From assembly GCA_001632425.1 (NCBI GenBank), contig KV425575.1:367462-431461 (forward strand): a stretch of 64,000 bases of DNA, in the 5' to 3' direction. Shown one piece after another: positions 27,245 through 39,100 of the stretch (positions within the stretch are counted from its first letter, which is position 1; each line of letters opens with the position of its first letter). This DNA is from Neolentinus lepideus HHB14362 ss-1. Taxonomy: Eukaryota > Basidiomycota > Agaricomycetes > Gloeophyllales > Gloeophyllaceae. A model generated the notes under the pieces. It did no database searches. It was not told where the DNA came from and worked only from the letters and a program-made list of their open reading frames with translations. The position numbers were made by a program, and so were the translations under genes.

Positions 27245-27831
27245 CCGCGACACGCATGAATGCCCTGTACTTCCCCTTTTTCATGTTGAGCTACCTGTGC
27301 ATTTGTATCCATAGATTCACATTCTAAATACCCACCTGGCCAATACAACGCGTTCCAAATGTCTCCGTGACTGTCATCCAGTAAGCCGGGAACTGAGAAT
27401 ACACAGGCTTGGAAAGCAACTCTTGCGGAGGACTCACGATACGGCGCTGCTCGGCATGTATTTCTCTGCCCCCCCCCCTTCACTGTTCATCGCCCATCCC
27501 CTCCCCCCCCCCTTCGTTCTGTATCTTTGCTTCATTAATCAAAGTACAGTAAGCCCTGCCCCGGCATCGAAGTAAGCGCTCTGCGAAATACAGAACTCAT
27601 CATTTGTGCATGCAGCTCAACGCGCCGTGCCGCCTCTCCTGAAGGTTTTGCCTCATCGAGACACCTTACAACATAAGTCCCACGACCCGAGTCCGACCGA
27701 GTGCAACGCTACTTTGGCCGCATCTGCGAATAAGGCCGTCATTCGTTTGCTAATCTTTCTCCAATCATCGTGTTGAAGGCTGCCCAGGGCCCGTGCTGGC
27801 TTGTCACTGTTAACTGTACATCTTGTCCCTA
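27245..27831. other. Intergenic with C-rich runs
   Basis: No gene. Two poly-C runs (about 27471-27479 and 27505-27513) may be length-variable. The KGD2 promoter should lie at the right. Confidence 0.4.
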
Positions 27832-29918
27832 ATGCTGTCCAAACGCGTCATCGCCGTCGCGCGGGGTCGCGGGCTGAGGAGCACAGGCGTGGTATTGTCG
27901 AAGAATTGGTGAGATTGAGTGCTGAGTGACGTTGATAATTGCTCTTATATAGTTGGAATTGTAGGCAGGCTGCGAGTACGTATGCGAGACATGCACAGTT
28001 CCACTCGTCGCGGTTACTGCAAGGTGCGCATTAGGCTATCTCTATAACCGAATAGGATTCTGATACGTTCGCGTTGAAGCCGAAACCGTCAAGGTGCCTC
28101 AAATGGCAGAGTCTATCTCAGAGGGTACGCTCAGGACGTTCCACAAGAAACCCGGAGACCACGTGGAGGCAGACGAAGAGGTTGCGACTATCGAAACTGA
28201 CAAGGCGAGTATTAATGAAGTCTTTGCTTTCGATTCGTCTAGAATCCTCCATTATCTCCGTTGGCAAAACACTAACTACGGTATAGATCGATGTCTCTGT
28301 CAACGCACCAGCTGCTGGGACGATTACCGAGCTCCTCGCAAGCGAAGAGGACACTGTTGCTGTCGGTCAGGATCTCTTCCGGTTCGAGCCCGGTGAAGGT
28401 GGCGCTGCCCCATCCGGAGAAGCACCTAAAGAGACGCAGTCGTCAGAATCTGCTGAGCAGCTGCCAAAGGAGACGAAAGACACGTCCGAGCCGTCAGAAC
28501 AGCAAGTCGACAAGAAACTACCAGAGGCACCAGCACCTTCGCAGGCTGACAAGCAGGGTGGCGGCGTGAAGCCTGATCAGGGAGAGGCTAAGAAGGAGGT
28601 TTCGTCAGGGAAAGATGTCGCAAAGGCTGCGGCGAAGAAGGACAAGGAACCCGTTGCCCAGGCTCCCAAGGTCGCAGGGGCCCGGAATGAGACTAGAGTG
28701 CGTGCCCCTTTTCACCTTCCCCTCGTTCACTTATCTTTACATGCCTTTGCAACACAGGTGAAGATGAACCGCATGCGGCTGCGTATCGCGGAGCGGCTGA
28801 AGGAGTCGCAGAACGCGGCCGCGTCGCTAACGACGTTCAACGAGATTGACATGTTTTCGCTCATGGACATGCGGAAAAAGTACAAGGACGAGGTGCTCAA
28901 GGTGCACGACGTGAAGCTCGGCTTCATGAGCGCGTTCGCGAAGGCATCCTCCCTGGTGCTCAAGGAGATTCCGGCTGCGAATGGATCTATTGAGGTGAGG
29001 AAGTTGCTGGTTAGCCGATAAGTGCACGACTGATCCGCGTTGGGCTCGGCTAGGGCGACGAGATCGTGTACCGTGATTACGTTGATCTCAGCGTTGCCGT
29101 TGCCACGCCGAAGGGCCTGGTCACCCCTGTTGTCCGCAATGCGGAGGCCATGTCTTTCGTCGAGATCGAGAAGGAAATTGCGTCTTTGGGCAGGAAGGTA
29201 AGTATTATCTGTTTGGGATCCGATTGTGAACGATTGGAGTGACGATGGTTTCCAGGCTAGGGACGGCAAGCTCACCCTCGAGGACATGGCTGGCGGTACC
29301 TTCACCATGTAAGTCCTAGTCAGTTCTTGATTCGCGGCTCCTGGGATCCTGATCGGATGTGCAACCTTGTTAGCTCTAACGGAGGAGTGTTCGGCTCCTT
29401 GTACGGTACTCCGATCATCAACCTTCCTCAGTCTGCTGTCTTGGGTACGTGTTACTTGGTACTTTGATCCTATCCTGCTATCCATTGCTTCCGTCTCGCA
29501 TTATGACCTCCCAGAATTTATCCGCTGACACGCGTTTGGTTCCGCTCGGCTAGGTATGCACGCCATCAAGGACCGTCCAGTGGTAGTCGACGGGCAGATC
29601 GTCATCCGACCCGTGATGATTGTCGCGCTCACCTACGATCATCGGTTGCTCGACGGACGGGAGGCTGTCACATTCCTCGGTGCGTCGCTATCCGCGCGTC
29701 AGCCGCAGTCTTCGTTACTGACGGATGTTCCTGCATTGCTTTCATTGATCGATTGATTAACTACGCGGTCCGCGCTGTGGCTGACGTCGTCGGTTGCTGC
29801 GCCGTTCATCTGAATCCGAATATTGCCTGGGTTTGGATGATGATCGGTGCGGATATTGGGGTGTTTAGTCAAGTTGAAGGAATACCTCGAGGACCCCAGG
29901 AAGATGCTCCTCGCTTGA
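27832..29918 (+). CDS. KGD2: Dihydrolipoamide succinyltransferase, E2 of 2-oxoglutarate dehydrogenase
   Basis: Mitochondrial TCA-cycle enzyme that transfers succinyl from lipoamide to CoA. The start [16 protein letters not shown] is a basic, Arg-rich presequence. The lipoyl domain follows ([19 protein letters not shown] with the lipoyl Lys, then [13 protein letters not shown]), a long Ala/Lys/Glu linker, and the catalytic domain ([71 protein letters not shown], and [12 protein letters not shown] with the catalytic His and Asp of HxxxDG). The last exon encodes [16 protein letters not shown] and ends at TGA 29916-29918. No peripheral-subunit-binding domain is seen, which is normal for this E2. 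About nine introns; the one after IETDK begins with GC rather than GT. Confidence 0.94.
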
Positions 29919-31031
29919 TTGGGAGTGTTGGTAGCAAGACTAGGGGAGGAGAGCGCGGAAGGCAAGCATTATCGGCATCAATGCGAAGCGGTGCGAACGG
30001 TAATGAGAGGGTTTGTCCGTGCTTGTACATTTCACGTTTGGTATCTCTATGGACGATAAATAGTTCCGTAGAGATGAATTCGAACTTCTCCGACTAGGAT
30101 GTGAGAATGCATGGCGTAAGGGATAGTGGAAAAGTGCAGCACCCCTCTGCAAAGGTGATGACGCTTCATATTGTCCTCTACCTCAGACTCTCAGTGAATC
30201 TAGGCCGTGCACCTGAAATGCTGGATCGTCGGAGCTCTAGCCTCAATTAACCATCAGAGACGACACGTCGGAACATCGGAGTGACGGCAGTGTCATCCGC
30301 TTTTCGAAAGGCCGATACGCCAAATCTTCCAAGGACAACGGATCCAGGATACTAGTATTCATAAGTATGACTCGAGGAGAATAAGCATATGTTCACGTGT
30401 CCACAGAGGCGTAAAGTAAACAAGGGATACCTATGCCAATTGTTCAATTTGTTGGCGTTGCGAATCTTTGGGCGATGCGTGGCGGGCTGTCACTCGCCGT
30501 CACGACAGGACCTTGTCTCCTTTGTCTGGCGAAAGGTGGGGTACGGTGGGTTAATTGCCTCGAAGAAAAGTTCCGACAGAAAACAATTGGATCTTTGTAC
30601 GCTCTAGTGCTTTCAAGTACCGTAGAGCTTAACTCTGACCGCTGGGAATACGAAGGGTACTAAATTGGAAGCATTGCCTCGCAGTAAAGATCCAGGTCAG
30701 CTGGCAAAGGGTATCTGTATTGGTGAGCCTTCTGAGAAAGATAGCGGCTGTGCGCTGGCTGGTCGGCACGCGTCGGCAGGTGGCGTGCAGCGGTGCCAGC
30801 GGTCTCTGTTTCCGGGTTCCGCCGTGGGGTCTCATCGCGAGCGGAGTTTGAATTGTCCCACGAGGAACAGCCAAAACAGCCGCTGGCTCCGGACCTCGCT
30901 TGCCTTTCCATCACATTCCATTCTCAAGACTCTGCTTGCCTTCATCATTGCCAACGACGTCGACGCCGTCGCCCTCGTTCTCCGCCCACCCAACCATTAA
31001 TCCATAACCCAATCCCCTGCATCCTTGACAA
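29919..31031. other. 1.1-kb intergenic region
   Basis: KGD2 3' flank and the upstream region of the PNRC-motif gene. No coding signal recognised. Confidence 0.4.
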
Positions 31032-32549
31032 CATGATTCTCGTCCAGAAACAACCTCAGGCGCCGTTGTCAACATCAATGTCCAGCTTGTCTCACTCGCA
31101 TCGACGACACCCGTCCGCACCGCCCGTTGTGATCGTTCAAGCAACGAAGACACCCGGTCTCCTCAGTCTATCGAAGCCGGTGCGGCCTTCAACACCCAGA
31201 TCGCACCCCCAGTCGTCGCGGCAACACCGAGTAGCGCCTCGCGCGAAGGTGACTCCCAATGCCCAGCAGTCCCCTGCGCAGGCGAAGGACAGCTCGACCG
31301 GAGACAACAACAAATCAGTTGACGCAGTGAAGCTTGCCTCTGACGTTGCCGCTGTGCCACCGGCGCAGTTGAAGCCAGTAGCAATTCACACACCTGAGAG
31401 GAACAATCGAGGTCGCTCTCACACCAAACCTCCAAAAGATAAGGATGCTCGCAGGTATGTGTTGTGTCATATCGTGGAAGCCACATATTGACCGATATGA
31501 ATTCATCTCGGCGCTTTCCATATATCAACAGGGGCGCTTCTCATTCCACTGTCCGTATCTCTTCTGCGCGGCGTCAGACCCACCAACCTTCGCCCCCAGC
31601 TCCCGACGTCATATCCTCGCAGGCAGAGGTTCTTCAACCATCAGATTCTCCTTCTTTCAAACGTGGACATAGGTCCAATGTAAATTTATTTGACCCTTTT
31701 CTTGCCTCCGATGACTCAGACACACCCGTCGCTGAGCCTGCCAACGCTGTTGCTCGTTCTGCTACCCCCGCCAAATCGAAGCACGCAGGTGTCATCCCGC
31801 CCATTCCTAGGTTGAGCGAGCGGCCCTCTGGCAGACTGGCTCGTCGTCGTCAACCCCCTGCCCGCTCTGACTCACCCACGCCGTCTAAGGTGAAGGCAAA
31901 GGCTGTGCCGGTTCCTCGAGCCCGCACTCCGAAGCCAGACCGGGAGTCCTCCACCGTCCAGCTTTCCCGTTCCGACCCCACGCTTTCCAAGATCATCGAC
32001 CGCCCTGTTGCGAAGCGCTCTACCACTGCGTCTTCTCTATCGACCTCGGCGTCTGGGCTCCTGGAATGGGACAGTTTCCCCGTATGCGATGACACCGACG
32101 ACACTGACGACACTACTGCGCCCTCGACCCCTGTTCGTGAGGGCGTGACGTGGCAGCAAAGTGTGTTCGCTGTCGATGGGGGACCGCGTACTGCGCCTCT
32201 CAGCTCTGCTGCTGGATGGCCTTTTGGCGATCAGTCCAATATGCCGTCCACTCCACCCAAGCGGCAGAGGCCTCGCCACCACCAACGCGCTCCTAGCGAG
32301 GGGGTGTTTCATATGTCTTCGGATGACGAAGCCTCCACCACGCCCTACACCTACCAGAAGGCTGCCAAGAGCATGTCCGCTCTGCTGAAGCGTCAGTCGT
32401 TGCCCAACGGCTCGACTGGCGGCAAGCGCGGTCTTCGCGTTGCTGAGGGCGAGGAAGAGGAGAAGGCGCCGTACTTCGCTAGTTCCATGTTCCAGAACTC
32501 GCCTAGTCCGGAGGACCTGCCTGCACCCACTTTCGGTGCTCGCTTCTAA
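31032..32549 (+). CDS. PNRC-motif protein, probable mRNA decapping enhancer
   Basis: About 470 residues, nearly all Ser/Pro/Arg-rich and probably disordered. One intron (about 31455-31531) joins DKDAR to RGASHST. The only recognisable element is near the C-terminus: APYFASSMFQNSPSPEDLPA followed by PTF. This fits the PNRC / Edc1-type short motif (aromatic, small residues, F, then SP..LP.P.F), which in known proteins binds the EVH1 domain of Dcp1 and stimulates decapping by Dcp2. The function is therefore inferred from one short motif. Other visible features are repeated TDDTDDT acidic residues (about 340) and a run of basic patches. The stop is at 32547-32549. Confidence 0.6.
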
Positions 32550-34689
32550 ATGCGTCCAGGAATGCCAAGGTCAGTTTTAGAAACCCCTCGAGAGAATCAC
32601 GGATTGAGTGTTTATTAGGCGGATGCTCGGCCCTCTTCCCGTCAGCTCTCGACGCCCCTGTCGCTGTCGAAGAAGCAACTGTTCATATTGCCTTTGATGC
32701 TGAGCGTGTAATGTTCAACTAGATCATCACATTCAATCCTTCAAGTTATCATTATTTGCTCTCGACGTTCGGCATCTGTCGTTTCTTCACCTTTGCGCAC
32801 AGGACTGGGCCGCTACCTCCTTTGCACTTCCAGAGTTATCGCATTCCTACTCGGTTTTATTCGGTCTTGGTTATTACAGCTTAGGACACCCTCCCGCTTT
32901 TTTTGTGTCGCTGCCGCGGCGCCTCGATCGGCTCACCGCGATTCATAGAACGGATGGCCGACCGATTGTCGTGTTCACAGGAACACGCATTTCTTTTGTC
33001 TCACATCGACTGTCTCAGTATCAATCCTCCTCAATCCACACCACATTAGTATTACAAGACCATCATCAAGCATTCGACATGGACTGCAACAGCATATCTC
33101 TTCTTCTATTGCTCACTGGTTTACCTCGCGGTGGCGGCGAGGTTGTATCAAAGGCGAAGGCGTTACGCGCGGACGGGGTACGACCATGGGTCATCGCTCT
33201 TCTGCCTCCTGGCCGACTTATCGTTATCCACATCATCCTCGGCTGGGTCGCCTATTTCCTCCGCTCGTCGTTGTTATCCGGTATCTATAATCCAGCGTCG
33301 AACGTCCCCGACCTGCTTATTTATATATCCACCCTGGTCGTACGACATCGCGACCATATTGTTTCCCCTCCGCCTCACGTGTTTTGTCTCTTGGAGTGTG
33401 ATACTGGGACTCTCGATTCTTATAATCTACTATAGAGAACAATCTGCTCAGCCAAGTCTTCCGTCATCTTTGGGAGGCTTGGAGATATTTATGTGTGGCT
33501 TGTCGGCTGCGTCCTCTTCCAGTTCCACCTCATCCCCTTCCGTCACAGTTTCTACCGTTTCTTCGTCTATAGGCCTCGCCTTCCATCGTCTGTGCATGAC
33601 AATGTGTATCAAGTATCGTTCGCACCGTCATCTTTTTCTATCATATCCGTTGTTTGTTTGTGTCCGGTTTCATTGGTCGTATTTACCTTCATTCAATGGG
33701 TTCCTTACGATTCACAAGGCGCTAGGCCTTTTTTTTTCTCTTCCCCCACTTCAGATTTTGTGTACAGTAGTTTGTAGGTCCTCTCAAGGAGGGCATAGCT
33801 ACGCATTTTACATTACATTTTCACCGTCTACATATTTGCGGTTCGTATTTCTGTTGTACGTGTTGTTTGTTGGGACCGGTGTAGGTTGTTGGTTTTGCAG
33901 TGAGTTATACACCGTCGTTATCGTACATGATACTGACATGCGTCTTGTCTTCTAGTCATTGTACATCAAGCGCATACCCATCCACGCCTCCTGATACCAT
34001 TCGGTACACTGCCTTTTGTCCGCCTTGTCGGTCGGTCGGTCTCGTCTTTCAAGACCTCCCCCCCCATCCCTGGTATATAATCTTGAATTGTCTGCTGTTT
34101 AATATCTAGCACCACCCACACTCCTTCGTTCCGCCTAGAGTTTCTCTTTTATCATCGTTCTCCCAGTCTGTTTTGTTCATCTGGCAATCTCTCCGGCATA
34201 CCCAGCACACACTGTATCAGTACCATTTTCTTTCTCTTCCTGGTCGAGTTGAGGGTGAGGGAGGGAGAGCGTCTGGTATCATGCGGGTTTGTTTGGTGGG
34301 ATTGGGAGCAACTAGGGGTTTAGTTAGAAAACTGCTCATGTATTTTGACGATGTCAATGAATAGGTTCTTTTGTCCAGAATATCGGATGTGACTTCAAGC
34401 TCTACATCTACGTACATATCAGTAACCGATACGCTTATAGTGAATGGATGCCTCCCATTGCGCATGCCAGTTCTCTCGGTAGTGTGCGCACGCGCAGATA
34501 AAGCTTGACTTCGCACTTCGTCATTGGATAATGTTCAAAGTCTTGGTCTGTATTCTGCAGCACTGTCAAGTCTTACTGAGGCAAATATTTCGCGATGACT
34601 CGGTTTCCCTTCGTTAGAAAAATCCATTCATAAAAAGTATCTTCGGATATCGTCGGACGAGTCTCAAATTCCTCCCAAAATCTGCTGCC
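32550..34689. other. 2.1-kb pyrimidine-rich intergenic region
   Basis: Between the PNRC-motif gene and HOM6, both plus strand. Much of it is T/C-rich. It carries one long open frame, listed separately, and otherwise no gene signal. Confidence 0.4.
33131..33955 (+). CDS. Doubtful ORF with hydrophobic stretches
   Basis: An open frame of about 270 codons, extended upstream (from about 33064) by codons reading LFFYCSLVYLAVAARLYQRR, which looks like a membrane anchor followed by basic residues. Further hydrophobic stretches occur (FVSWSVILGLSILIIYY, YLRFVFLLYVLFVGTGVG). The composition follows the local T/C bias, no conserved motif is visible and no good ATG lies at the start of the anchor. It may be only long UTR. 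Kept because of its length. Confidence 0.2.
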   Translation: MAARLYQRRRRYARTGYDHGSSLFCLLADLSLSTSSSAGSPISSARRCYPVSIIQRRTSPTCLFIYPPWSYDIATILFPLRLTCFVSWSVILGLSILIIYYREQSAQPSLPSSLGGLEIFMCGLSAASSSSSTSSPSVTVSTVSSSIGLAFHRLCMTMCIKYRSHRHLFLSYPLFVCVRFHWSYLPSFNGFLTIHKALGLFFSLPPLQILCTVVCRSSQGGHSYAFYITFSPSTYLRFVFLLYVLFVGTGVGCWFCSELYTVVIVHDTDMRLVF

Positions 34690-35977
34690 ATGTCCTCTCT
34701 TGCATCCCGGTCCGACCAAATTGTCCGCGTCGCAGTGATAGGTGTGGGTCTTGTCGGCGCAGAATTCGTCGACCAGCTGCTTGCCCTGCCTACCCCTAAT
34801 CCGTTTCGTCTCGTGTGCCTGTGCTCCTCGAAGAACATCCTTCTTGCCCTTGGTGGACTTTCATTCTCCGCACAGGGATGGAGGAGTGAGTTGTGGAAGT
34901 CGGAGACGAAGCTGGGCGGCTTTACGGACTTGGCGGAGAAATTATCGACGCTTGTGGTCCCGAACCAAAAAGTCGTGCTTGTGGACAATACCGCGAATGA
35001 AGCTGTTGCAGCATCGTACCCTATTTTCTTGAAGGCGGGCATAAATGTCATCACACCCAACAAGAAAGCATTCTCGGGCGAGCTGTCTCTGTACGATGAC
35101 ATCCTGGCTACCAGTGCTGTGAGCGGTGCTCGATTCTTGAATGAGTCTACAGTAGGGGCTGGCCTGCCTATCATCTCTACGCTGAAGGATCTGGTCACCA
35201 CGGGTGATAAGGTTAGTGCAGATGGGATGCAGGCTCATCTTATGGATCAAGTCTGAGAGACGGTGTCACATTAGGTCCTTAAAATTGAGGGAGTGTTCTC
35301 GGGTACCATGAGCTACATCTTCAATGAATTCTCCCCAGCTCAGGGAACAGGACCTGCATTCTCTTCCGTTGTCCGTATTGCAAGAGAGAAGGGCTACACG
35401 GTAGGGAATTCTGGCATTTTGTGCATTTTCTAGCCCCTAATCACACTTTCTAAGGAACCCCATCCTGCAGACGATCTAAATGGCGCCGACGTCGGCCGCA
35501 AGCTCACTATCCTTTCTCGGTATATCCCTGCGCTGCGTACTTCCTTACCATCGGGCTATAAGTCCGTCAACACGCGTTCCCTTGTCCCCGCCGAACTAGA
35601 TAATATTGAATCCGGCGACGAGTTCATTGAGAAGCTCCCCGCCTTCGACGAGCAATTCGACAAGATGAGGAAGGAAGCCAGCACGGAGGGTAAGGTCCTC
35701 CGGTTTGTGGGCGTCGTGGATGTGCAGAACGGCGTTATCAAGGCTGATCTTCAGAGGCGAGTGCGATGTGGACATTTATCGTGATAACTTAGTGACGGCG
35801 GTGTCCTGCAGGTACCCTAACACGCATCCGTTTGCCACTGCATTAGGAGGTTCGGACAATATTATTATGTTCCACACTGAGCGATATGGACCCAGGCCTC
35901 TGATCGTGCAAGGTGCAGGGGCCGGGGCTGCTGTAACAGCAATGGGAGTGTTGAGCGACCTCCTGAAGCTAGTGTAG
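34690..35977 (+). CDS. HOM6: Homoserine dehydrogenase
   Basis: NAD(P)-dependent reduction of aspartate semialdehyde to homoserine, on the route to threonine and methionine; cytosolic. The start [14 protein letters not shown] leads into the Rossmann motif [11 protein letters not shown]. Then come [21 protein letters not shown] (catalytic/substrate Lys region), [29 protein letters not shown], the family block [17 protein letters not shown] with the catalytic Asp and Lys, and the C-terminal [18 protein letters not shown] and [18 protein letters not shown]. Introns lie at about 35212-35275, 35400-35455 and 35755-35811. The stop is at 35975-35977. Length is about 370 residues, normal for the monofunctional fungal enzyme without an aspartokinase domain. 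Confidence 0.95.
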
Positions 35978-36100
35978 CATATAATGAATGTATGAAAAGG
36001 CTGTAGTCAAGGTGTTTCGTATATACGTCATTATACATCATGTCACTCGTACATGGGTACATTATCCAAGTCTATGTATTGTCGCGTTTGGGCGTTTGGG

Positions 36101-39100
36101 TTATGTCATAAAAGCGACGGCTTTCTCCCTGCGTATAAGAGGGATCGTAGATCCATTAAACGAACTCTCCGCTGTGTATCCATCCTGCGAGTCTGAGTCC
36201 ATATTCACGTTTTCCTGGCTGCGACTAACGTCCCTATCCCGCAGGTCGAATTCCTGTTGGGCAGGACTATCAGTCCATTTGTCGACATCTAAGCCGTAAG
36301 GAGAGTCCGGACGCGACTGGATGCCGCTCCCGGGGCCGTATCCCTGCCGTCCTCTCGAGGAGGCGTCGCGTGGGGTCCAAATTTTGAGGTACCCGTCGTG
36401 GCTTCCAGTGGCGAACATGAACGTATCCGAGCCTTGGTTCCATGCAATACTGGTGAGGTCCCCGCCAGCGCCTTGTTGGGCCCGAAGATAGTGCAGGAGT
36501 TCGCCCGAGTCGCGGTCCCAAATGTGAATGTCGCCAGCTAGGCGTTAAGTAAAGGATATCAGCCAATGCCATCAAATGTTTTGTCACGCCTCACCTTTTC
36601 CAGCGCAGAAGATCAGCTGGTCCTCCTTCCCACCGAAGTAGCTGGGTCCCGCAAAGTCGACTTGCACTTTCGGCATGTAAGTATGCCTCAACGCCAGCCG
36701 CACCACATCTACTTCCTTGTCCTTCGATTTGACAGTTTCGAGCCTCCACAATTGTGGAGGAGCCTGAAGGTTTGCATCAGTCAAGTGCTCAGCGAATCTT
36801 CCATGTGCAACCAACCTTATTCTCGTAACTAACGAGTGCCATTTTGCCACTCTTTGCCAGAGTAATATCGCGCACATCATGCAGGACCGGGACTTGGCTA
36901 AGCCAGATCAGCCCCATTTGTCGGACACTCAAGCAGTTACTTACTTCTCAATCTCCTTTTGATCCAGATTGTAGACTGACGCGTCGTTCATGTTAGGATG
37001 CGCTGGTTCCAGTGAGATGTACTAACCTATGATTTGCTTCTCCGCGCGTGATTTACTTGGTTTTAGCCCGTCCGAAGATTCGAGCAGTGTCCCTACGCCC
37101 AGCAAGCGTTTGCAATCTGGTGTAACAGCGACGTCATGGAGGTCGAGTCGATCAAAGTCATAGCTGTCATAGATCTGCAAGGCACGTGCGTCAGACTCGG
37201 GAGACGATGATGCTTCGCTGCGTCTCACTCTGCCAGTAAGATCCTAAGGCCTTCATGTAAGTATCATATATTGGGAAGGAACAGGGAACATCGCTGTGCA
37301 CTCACCAGCTTCACCACACTGCTACCCTCTACCGACATGAATGCTGTAGTTCCTTCAGATATGGCTTTCAGACTGAATTGGAAGACAGACCTTCACCGCC
37401 TGGGAACCATGCTATGGAATGGACAGTATGATGTCGATCAATGGTCTTTCTGCATACACCGTCCTTCCAACATGTCGATAATTCTCCGGCGTGCATTGAG
37501 GATCTCGACTCACCTGTGTCCAGACTTTGATACTCCGGTTCAGCTTGGTCAATAACAGGTGACCTGTAGGAGCCCTACGATGGATTAGACTCTACTATTT
37601 TCTAAGAAATAGTCATTTCACACCACGCTGCTTGTCCTACGAAGCCTTGAGGATGTGCAAGGGTCCGGTGGGGAACAAGAAGGTCCTGTAAATCTTGGGG
37701 TGAGAGAGAATTTCTTGTTGAAAAGTGATGATCTCACCTGGACGCGGAATATCATAGAAGTTCGATCCCAACTAAACCAGGCTCGGCTTGAATAATGTCC
37801 TCGATCAGAAAGACACTCACCTAGAAGTAGCCAGATACTTTCCATCTGGAGAGAACTGTAAGTGCCGCACAAGAGCTTGATGAGGTTGTAGCTCCTGCGA
37901 CACATCAAGACTCTTCAACCTCTGGCTCAACGCCGCCACGCGACGAACAGCAGAGAATGGACCTGGAGCGTCGCGTGTAACTGATCCCTCGGACGACGAC
38001 AACGTCCTTTGCCGCCTAGAATTGCGGAAAGCACCCATGACAGCTAGAGGTGCAGATGCCGTCTGCATCATCATCACCGAACGCACAGCATTTGCAAAGC
38101 GACGTCTTGGATTGATGTCAGACGGTCCTGCTTCCGAAGCAGCCTTCTCCGAGGCTTCCTGACGTGAATTTTCGCTGGGAGCGGGCTTAAACTCCGATGG
38201 GTGTGTTTCCCTGTGTTCTGCAATTTTGACGAGCTTTCCAGGAGACATAGGAGACATGGGAGACATCGGCAATGTAGGAGAATAAGGCTCGGGACTTCCG
38301 ATACGTATGGTGCGTTCGTCTTCAGAATTATTATCATCGAAGCTCAGGGCACTGAGGGTCCATGAGCCGACGCGTGAGATTGATGTACTTGCTCTTCGCA
38401 GCGGTTCTTTTGTCTTCTCGACGATTACCTTGGCTACGACCGGTGAAGTCTTCTTGAGCCATTTGATGCCCATGTAGTACGCCATTTTGGAGTACATGTT
38501 GTCGAGTATATCCGCTAGCCACTTTGTACCTTTGTGTCGAGCGAAGATCCACCGCTCCGAGGCTACCCAGGCCGACACAGCTGCCAGACCGAACGAACTG
38601 AACGCTGTAAAGACCGTAGTGATGGTGCATACAACACGATTCTGGTATCGGAGTGGGGACGTGCGTAGGAGGGAGCGACAGTCATGCGACGTACCTGGGC
38701 GGTTGAGTAAGTGAAGAGGACTAGGCCGACCGAGAAACATGCGACAGAGATGACAAGGAAGACGAGAGGTGATCGCTTTATCCATATCAGGACCCACCAT
38801 GGAACGCGATTTCCTGGTGAGCGACTAGTACGCAAGTTTGAGCGACTATGACGCGGTTGGTGATAGTGCATATACGCACTACATGGCTTGTTTCCACGTA
38901 ACGCCAAGCAGGCTGTTGACGGCAGCACCTATACTGAACACCATGGAGGTGAACCAAAATGCATTGACCATATCTGTTAGAACGCTGCCTGTACTCTGGT
39001 AAGAGTACTGCAGAGTCGTAGCCGTAACGGCGGAGAAGAAAGTCGCTAGCGAAAGTAATTAGTGTGATGTCGTGGATATCGTGCCTCCCGTACTGACCAA

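Noticed and set aside
27470..27515. Poly-C runs as a regulatory element
   Set aside because: They are simple low-complexity sequence. No evidence of function.
36270..38800. GID-complex subunit Gid7
   Set aside because: The propeller is similar in style, but membrane segments are present and LisH/CTLH motifs are not seen.
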